From Siphonodentalium dalli (Eukaryota; Mollusca; Scaphopoda; Gadilida; Siphonodentaliidae), in contig CP136063.1 in the NCBI GenBank assembly GCA_032622095.1, positions 64,803,897 through 64,867,896 of the forward strand: a stretch of 64,000 nt of DNA, written 5' to 3'. Each line of letters opens with the position of its first letter. Positions within the stretch are counted from its first letter, which is position 1. Position numbers and translations under genes: made by a program. The notes below the pieces were generated by a model. It did no database searches. It was not told the DNA's origin and was given only the letters and a program-made list of their open reading frames with translations. This document shows, in pieces, positions 63,227-64,000 of this stretch.

Positions 63227-64000
63227 TTAGCTTAGAGCTTTGGCTTCCTCGAGGGTTTTTACTTGCACCCTTGGTGAGGTTTCTGTTACCTTTGCATATA
63301 TTTTGCCTTTAAAGGTCCAGTACGAGTTTATTTTATTTCCTCGTTTTTTGTCCGACAGCTCTTTGACTACAGCACGTCTTGGTTCGGTCAGGTCTTCAGT
63401 AATGACTACTTTACTTTTTCACTTCAGTTTCTTTTTGTTGCTATAGACATCCCTTCGGGCATACCAGTTACTGAACCGGGCGATCAGCTGACAGGTTTTT
63501 AGGTTGGTGTTTATTGCACCCGGATGATGTGCATTGCTGATATCCCTGGGATGAAGTGTAAGTCCTAGTTTTTCTTGGCACAGGTCCATTATTATTTGTT
63601 TAGCATTGATATCTCTAGGGTTGCTAATGCTGTCAGGAATTGGTATATTATGGAACCTTAGACAGTTTGTTCGACTATATTGTTCACCTTTGTCGAATAA
63701 TTGTTCACTGTGATTTACCGCCTCTTGGAATATCCTTTCCACAAGGTTATTTATCCATGTTAGATCAGATTGTTCTAATTGGGCATGTGACTGTAACTCT
63801 GCTTTGGATTTAAGGTCTGCATTTTCTGTCTTTAGTATACAGATATCTGCTTTAAGGGAATCCATTTCTGTTTTCATGTTTGATAATTCACCTTTGACTG
63901 AGGTCATTTCTTGCTGAGTGGTGCTGATGCTGGTCATGACAGACTCTTCAATGGTTTTGTTCATGGACCCGAACATATTGGTAAGGTTTTTCAGTTGATC
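63227..64000 (-). pseudogene. LINE ORF1-like protein, copy 2 (N-terminus beyond the window)
   Basis: Runs in from the window end at about residue 135 of copy 1 (LTNMFGSMNKTIEESVMTS). It includes the coiled coil and RRM-like domain (GEQYSRTNCLRFHNIPIPDS). A TGA at 63419-63421 follows KKKLK, where copy 1 has GGA (Gly). Beyond it the frame continues, and at the position of copy 1's stop it has CGA (Arg), then GNKINSYWTFKGKIYAKVTE to the natural TAA at 63227-63229. Each copy therefore proves the other's stop is a new mutation. Confidence 0.75.

Larger units (their letters stand above)
57530..64000 (-). repeat. Segmental duplication, copy 2 (runs off the window)
   Basis: Matches copy 1 from inside block P (about 48979) onward. 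Differences seen: a 971-bp hAT insertion at 60623-61593, a poly(G) tract of 14 versus 23, small indels, and separate stop codons in ORF1. The matching sequence continues to the last base, so the far boundary is not visible. Confidence 0.85.

Overview
This window is eukaryotic, AT-rich and dominated by decayed mobile DNA. There are no operons or ribosome-binding sites. Coding sequence comes in short blocks bounded by GT/AG splice sites, and most blocks carry frame breaks. Repeat types suggest a marine invertebrate, most likely a bivalve mollusc: an AAAACGATGTTAAACCCC plus (ATCA)n SINE-type tail, scattered ACATGTA words, fold-back MITEs, a DIRS/Ngaro-type tyrosine-recombinase retroelement with an SGNH hydrolase, and the YqaJ, THAP and BEN/DUF4806-like families. 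Lancelet or another lophotrochozoan cannot be excluded. No tools were run; domain calls rest on motif recognition by eye.

Layout. 0-5.9 kb: YqaJ-nuclease pseudogene fragment split by a Tc1/mariner-type fold-back MITE, a TTAA-flanked MITE and a tRNA-derived SINE. 5.9-9.2 kb: L1/Tx1-like LINE remnant with an inverted 5' end (ORF1 and endonuclease, no reverse transcriptase) and one orphan minus-strand exon. 9.3-11 kb: non-autonomous hAT-like element with palindrome arrays at both ends. 12.0-12.4 kb: TTCATGAA satellite. 14.4-17.4 kb: best-supported host-type gene, a minus-strand BEN-domain gene with four phase-compatible exons, one tandemly duplicated. 18.9-24.4 kb: minus-strand zinc-finger and YqaJ fragments plus an 8-bp-TSD hAT element. 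25.7-29.3 kb: 31-bp minisatellite and a second BEN gene. 30.6-31.4 kb: THAP fragment and a basic exon. 33.8-36.0 kb: tyrosine-recombinase/SGNH retroelement remnant. 36.9-41.6 kb: double-palindrome element, a possible RT scrap, a transposon-associated ORF and a hypothetical exon. 42.3-44.3 kb: higher-order satellite with a nested 36-bp minisatellite. 45-48.7 kb: small exons and repeats.

48.8-64.0 kb: a segmental duplication, seen nearly twice, of a minus-strand block holding a LINE ORF1-like gene (coiled coil plus RRM-like domain), several unassigned ORFs and a small PC4-like ORF. Partial copies lie between the two. Because the copies are so similar, this block records later events as filled/empty-site pairs: a TTAA MITE in one PC4-like copy, a 971-bp hAT element in one MITE copy, and a different stop codon in each ORF1. 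The MITE in this block also shows a strongly one-directional T-to-C pattern in both hairpin arms, as expected if a minus-strand hairpin RNA had been A-to-I hyperedited and copied back into DNA. I regard that as the most interesting observation.

These genes do not form one pathway. They are mostly parts of different transposons, plus the BEN and zinc-finger families that accumulate around them.
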